Shown here: piece after piece, positions 62,081 through 64,000 of the stretch | Position numbering within the stretch: position 1 is the first letter of the stretch | Layout of the letters: every line of letters starts with the position of its first letter | Source of the DNA: Morganella psychrotolerans | GTDB taxonomy: Bacteria; Pseudomonadota; Gammaproteobacteria; Enterobacterales; Enterobacteriaceae | Reading direction: 5' to 3' | Assembly (NCBI RefSeq): GCF_001676055.1 | Contig: NZ_LZEX01000034.1 | Coordinates: 124,001 to 188,000 of the forward strand | Length of the DNA stretch: 64,000 nt | Made by a program: the position numbers and the translations under genes | Notes under the pieces: generated by a model | The model's database searches: none | What the model was told of the DNA's origin: nothing | Seen by the model: the letters and a program-made list of their open reading frames with translations, nothing else

Positions 62081-62500
62081 CTAAATATGAGAGAGCAGAG
62101 TAGACTGGCTTATCGGATTATTCTGCTCAACTATTCTATCAGCAAGAGAGAAACCTTCACTATCACACGCTATTATGTTGATGATGGCACTAAAGTCATT
62201 TTCATATAAATACGTCCTTATATGGCGACCACTGTACCTATCATTTATGTAGATAATGGAGTTTTCAACCATTTTCATGAATTCAGCGTTAATTACATAG
62301 TCTATTGATTTTTGTGATATGCCCTTCGCTATATGTATAACCAATAAGTTTGATAGTGTCTCTGAGCTGCTGTAATCACTTTTTAGGCTCATAGAGCACA
62401 GCGCTTTCCCAGCACTGGTTACAGTGAACCCGAGATCATTTGCCATTCTTTCAACTTCGTCGAATGTATTTTTTTCTTTTTTCCGGAACAGGCCAAACAT
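62081..62500 (-). CDS. Lone leftward hypothetical gene, moron candidate
   Basis: 139 aa. A basic N-terminus MFGLFRKKEKN could bind membrane or RNA; the rest is a mixed alpha-beta protein with LLVIHIAKGISQKSIDYVIN and SAIINIIACDSEGFSLADRI. GAGAAAG lies three bases before the ATG. It is flanked by terminators (62003-62037 and 62551-62575), so it is its own transcription unit. No family is recognised. Such cargo genes are often expressed from the prophage and change the host. Confidence 0.55.
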   Translation of the reverse strand: MFGLFRKKEKNTFDEVERMANDLGFTVTSAGKALCSMSLKSDYSSSETLSNLLVIHIAKGISQKSIDYVINAEFMKMVENSIIYINDRYSGRHIRTYLYENDFSAIINIIACDSEGFSLADRIVEQNNPISQSTLLSHI

Positions 62501-62550
62501 ATCTTTCTCACATATACAGTGTTTTATTTCAGTATATGACGGCCTATATC

Positions 62551-62575
62551 AAAAAGCACCGGCCTAAACCGGTGC
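62551..62575 (-). terminator. Terminator of the ORF6N gene
   Basis: On the minus strand GCACCGG and CCGGTGC form a perfect 7-bp stem with a 6-base loop, followed by five T. It is ten bases after the ORF6N stop and isolates the downstream 139-aa gene. Confidence 0.85.
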
Positions 62576-62584
62576 CCGATCACA

Positions 62585-63316
62585 TTATAACTTACTGACA
62601 GCGTGTTCTATGTACTGAGCGTGGGTGATGATGGTGTTGATGGTTTTACCCATATCGCACATATAATCGCGGAGCCACATCAGGACGCGCTCTGCTTCTT
62701 CCACATTGTGGCCGTCCCGTTTCAGGTAGGCCAGAAGCTGATGGAGCGTATCGTCTTCCGGCGACCGGAGGAAGTCATTGAGGATCTGCGGACGTGACTT
62801 CTTCGTTTTCGGGAAGCTGTATTCCTGCGCTACCTGCCCGGCAGGGATGAACTCACCTTCGTGAATGGTACGTTGGAGCTGATCCACCAGCGCCAGCAGT
62901 TCATCGGTAGAGGCATTGCGGGGTAATGATTTATTGATCCGGCCGGTGCCGCGGTACTTGGTGAAGTAGTTGTCTTCCAGAATCTCAAATACATCCCAGG
63001 CGCGATCGGTATCCAGCATTTTGGCATGACGTGCAGCGCCGCGTTCTGTCCAGAGAATGAGGTGACTGGCTTGTTTATTAACAATATTAACCAGCTTACT
63101 TTGAGTAAGTTGCTTCTTAAAATCTTTTAAAATTGAACCAGTTAACTTGAAGTAATGTTTGCCATCGACAAATCTATTTCTGTTGCGTGAATGGTTTACT
63201 TGAATGTTTCTGATTTCAGTTTCATATGCATCAGCGAGTAGTTCAGTGGTGATCACTGGCATGCTGTTATGAATGATAGACGGCAGGTGCGATACAGAAA
63301 TGCTGAGATTAGTCAT
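62585..63316 (-). CDS. ORF6N-domain protein, candidate antirepressor
   Basis: 243 aa. The N-terminal ORF6N/Ant-like domain (about 18-115) has PVITTELLADAYETEIRNIQ, RNRFVDGKHYFKL and HLILWTERGAARHAKMLDTD. A middle linker has LVDQLQRTIHEGEFIP, and the C-terminal part is helical. Antirepressors of P1, P22 and related phages share such domains. CAGGAG lies eight bases before the ATG. The leader carries a C4-like RNA and an upstream site like the repressor operators, fitting a protein that inactivates a non-cleavable repressor. Confidence 0.8.
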   Translation of the reverse strand: MTNLSISVSHLPSIIHNSMPVITTELLADAYETEIRNIQVNHSRNRNRFVDGKHYFKLTGSILKDFKKQLTQSKLVNIVNKQASHLILWTERGAARHAKMLDTDRAWDVFEILEDNYFTKYRGTGRINKSLPRNASTDELLALVDQLQRTIHEGEFIPAGQVAQEYSFPKTKKSRPQILNDFLRSPEDDTLHQLLAYLKRDGHNVEEAERVLMWLRDYMCDMGKTINTIITHAQYIEHAVSKL

Positions 63317-63370
63317 TTTGACGTCTCCTGTGAGATATTTTACATCACCACCGGAGGTGCAAATCTCTTG

Positions 63371-63447
63371 GGTGGTGAACTGAGCAGGGTTTGCACTACC
63401 GGACTCACAGTACCGGCCTACCTTTCGGTAGCCCTGCCCAGCCCACC
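63371..63447 (-). ncRNA. C4-type antisense RNA candidate in the antirepressor leader
   Basis: On the minus strand an outer stem (GGTGG...GCAGGG with CCCTGC...CCACC) closes two hairpins: CTACC-GAAA-GGTAG and an imperfect CCGG-ACT type stem. GTGCAAA inside it is complementary to TTTGCAC just downstream, and CACCACC to GGTGGTG near the antirepressor ribosome binding site. This three-stem form with two target-complementary segments is the layout of the C4 RNAs of P1 and P7, which block ant translation. Confidence 0.6.
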
Positions 63448-63475
63448 ATTGAAAAGATGTAGCTGTGCTTTGTGC

Positions 63476-63498
63476 ATAAAAAAACCGCTAACGCGGTT
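63476..63498 (-). terminator. Leftward terminator upstream of the C4-like RNA
   Basis: On the minus strand AACCGC-GTTA-GCGGTT is followed by seven T. It would end transcripts of the 63639 gene before the C4-like RNA, or attenuate a long transcript that includes it. Confidence 0.75.
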
Positions 63499-63589
63499 AT
63501 GCGCTGTGAGTATTCGGCGGGGTGCAAATCCCGGCACCAGATTTTGCTGGTGCATATTCACTATGGCGCATAATTTGGGGGTTGTAAAT

Positions 63590-63604
63590 ATACCAATTTG
63601 GTCA
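63590..63604. promoter_or_regulatory. Repressor-operator-like site upstream of the antirepressor region
   Basis: ATACCAATTTGGTCA matches the PL operator TGACCAATCTGGTCA at 12 of 15 positions and keeps the ACCAA/TTGGT dyad. A leftward TTCCAA-17-TATATT pair surrounds it. The repressor may thus also silence the antirepressor unit. Confidence 0.55.
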
Positions 63605-63638
63605 TGTTTTTGGAAGGGGAATATTTTTAAGGCGGGGA

Positions 63639-64000
63639 TCAGGTATTGGCTTCCCGGTGTTGACGAGCAAGTTCAACCCACTTCAATATTTGTTCGCTGT
63701 CTTCAATGATGGTGTGAGCCTGATCCCTGACGAAGTCTATAATGTAGAAATGGTGATCGCTGTCAGCATCCAGAAAATACGAGTAAACAACAAACGTATC
63801 ACTGGTACTCCTCCACTGAACAAACAACCCGTCACCATCTTCCCAGATACAACCTTCTTGCCATATGTGAGTATGGTGGAGTTCTTCATATCTGGCAGAA
63901 TTTGGTCTGTCCATCGGCTTATCTCTTCCGATAGTATCAATGTGGGCAGGGTGCTCTAACTGCTCATGGTATGGAGGGATCGGAAGATCGCCGAAATCAA
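63639..64000 (-). CDS. Hypothetical phage gene, 5' end beyond the window
   Basis: The frame is open from the window edge. 91 aa follow an internal ATG at 63914, but 28 further in-frame codons to 63998 read sensibly (DLPIPPYHEQLEHPAHIDTI), so the gene probably begins outside. The visible part is acidic and soluble with LFVQWRSTSDTFVVYSYFLD and a tail EQILKWVELARQHREANT. No family is recognised. Confidence 0.5.
   Translation of the reverse strand, partial: DFGDLPIPPYHEQLEHPAHIDTIGRDKPMDRPNSARYEELHHTHIWQEGCIWEDGDGLFVQWRSTSDTFVVYSYFLDADSDHHFYIIDFVRDQAHTIIEDSEQILKWVELARQHREANT

Larger units (their letters stand above)
28711..64000. mobile_element. Temperate podovirus-type prophage, epsilon15/BPP-1-like, right end outside the window
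   Basis: The region runs from the integrase next to guaA through early, immunity, replication and structural modules to the right edge. Methyltransferase, RecT, T7-type portal, Bbp16/Bbp19-like and gp13/gp14-like proteins together match the published gene content of epsilon15, phiV10 and BPP-1. No large deletion or broken structural gene was seen, so it may be functional. The left boundary is only placed between 28,635 and 28,853. No attR, tail spike or lysis genes are visible. Confidence 0.9.

Noticed and set aside
63508..63540. tRNA-like 3' end (GGTGCAAATCCC followed by GGCACCA)
   Set aside because: No acceptor, D or anticodon arm can be drawn upstream; the GGTGCAAATC part is a repeat of the antirepressor leader sequence.
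63269..63709. Rightward 146-codon frame over the antirepressor leader
   Set aside because: It runs antisense through the C4-like RNA, a terminator and the ribosome binding site, and has no start signal.
28711..64000. CRISPR arrays, insertion sequences or toxin-antitoxin pairs in the prophage
   Set aside because: No regularly spaced repeats, transposase motifs or recognisable toxin-antitoxin pairs were seen.

Overview
The window reads as a chromosome segment of a Gammaproteobacterium of order Enterobacterales, most likely family Morganellaceae (Morganella-like). This rests on an xseA / guaB-guaA locus with proteins very close to the enterobacterial ones, an osmB homologue, a ptrB homologue and a YddG homologue. 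The species is an inference. Positions 1 to about 28,640 are host chromosome. From about 28,700 to beyond the right edge lies a temperate podovirus-type prophage next to the 3' end of guaA.

Host part. A tRNA-Ser(UGA)/tRNA-Thr(UGU) pair with its own promoter and terminator opens the window. A leftward four-gene operon (6264 to 1795: pilin, chaperone, usher, two-domain tip adhesin) encodes archaic (Csu-type, spore-coat-protein-U) chaperone-usher pili, preceded by about 930 bp without a gene. Then come a small rightward cluster ending in a DUF1287 protein, osmB, a Rob-like AraC regulator, a small lipoprotein gene whose start codon is out of frame because of an A8 tract, a glycosyltransferase-9 protein, a YddG-like exporter, a DUF924 protein, an HdeD-like protein, an XRE-cupin regulator divergent from azlCD, a two-component system, a metallo-beta-lactamase-fold hydrolase, an FMN reductase, ptrB, xseA and guaBA. 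Four copies of an imperfect palindromic repeat sit between genes from 9.5 to 20.3 kb.

Prophage, left part (28.8 to 38.4 kb). Integrase (+) is followed by a leftward early operon, read from its promoter: 52-aa protein, RecE-like exonuclease, RecT, hypothetical, AlpA-like excisionase, 44-aa protein, ASCH-like protein, a fused cytosine/adenine DNA methyltransferase, a zinc-finger protein and a 58-aa protein. A leftward repressor and a rightward Cro-like gene flank two operators. A third operator lies at the leftward promoter and a fourth-like site upstream of the antirepressor region at 63.6 kb.

Prophage, right part. The rightward early genes are a DnaT-domain initiator, a P-like helicase loader, RusA, a MazG-like protein and NinX-like and DUF551 proteins. 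A stretch with four hairpins follows. The late operon (44 to 62 kb) encodes small and large terminase, a T7-type portal, scaffold, capsid, a Bbp16-like cement protein, tail tubular A and B, and gp13/gp14-like and three large internal virion proteins. This is the layout of the epsilon15/phiV10/BPP-1 group. The right end carries a lone leftward gene (moron candidate), an ORF6N antirepressor with a C4-type antisense RNA candidate in its leader, and a gene cut by the window edge. Tail spike, lysis genes and attR are not in the window.

The strongest candidates for new biology are the dispersed operator network linking repressor and antirepressor, the C4-like RNA, the hairpin array and micro-ORF before the terminase, the methyltransferase fusion, the A8 frameshifted lipoprotein, and the start-codon hairpin inside the pilus operon.
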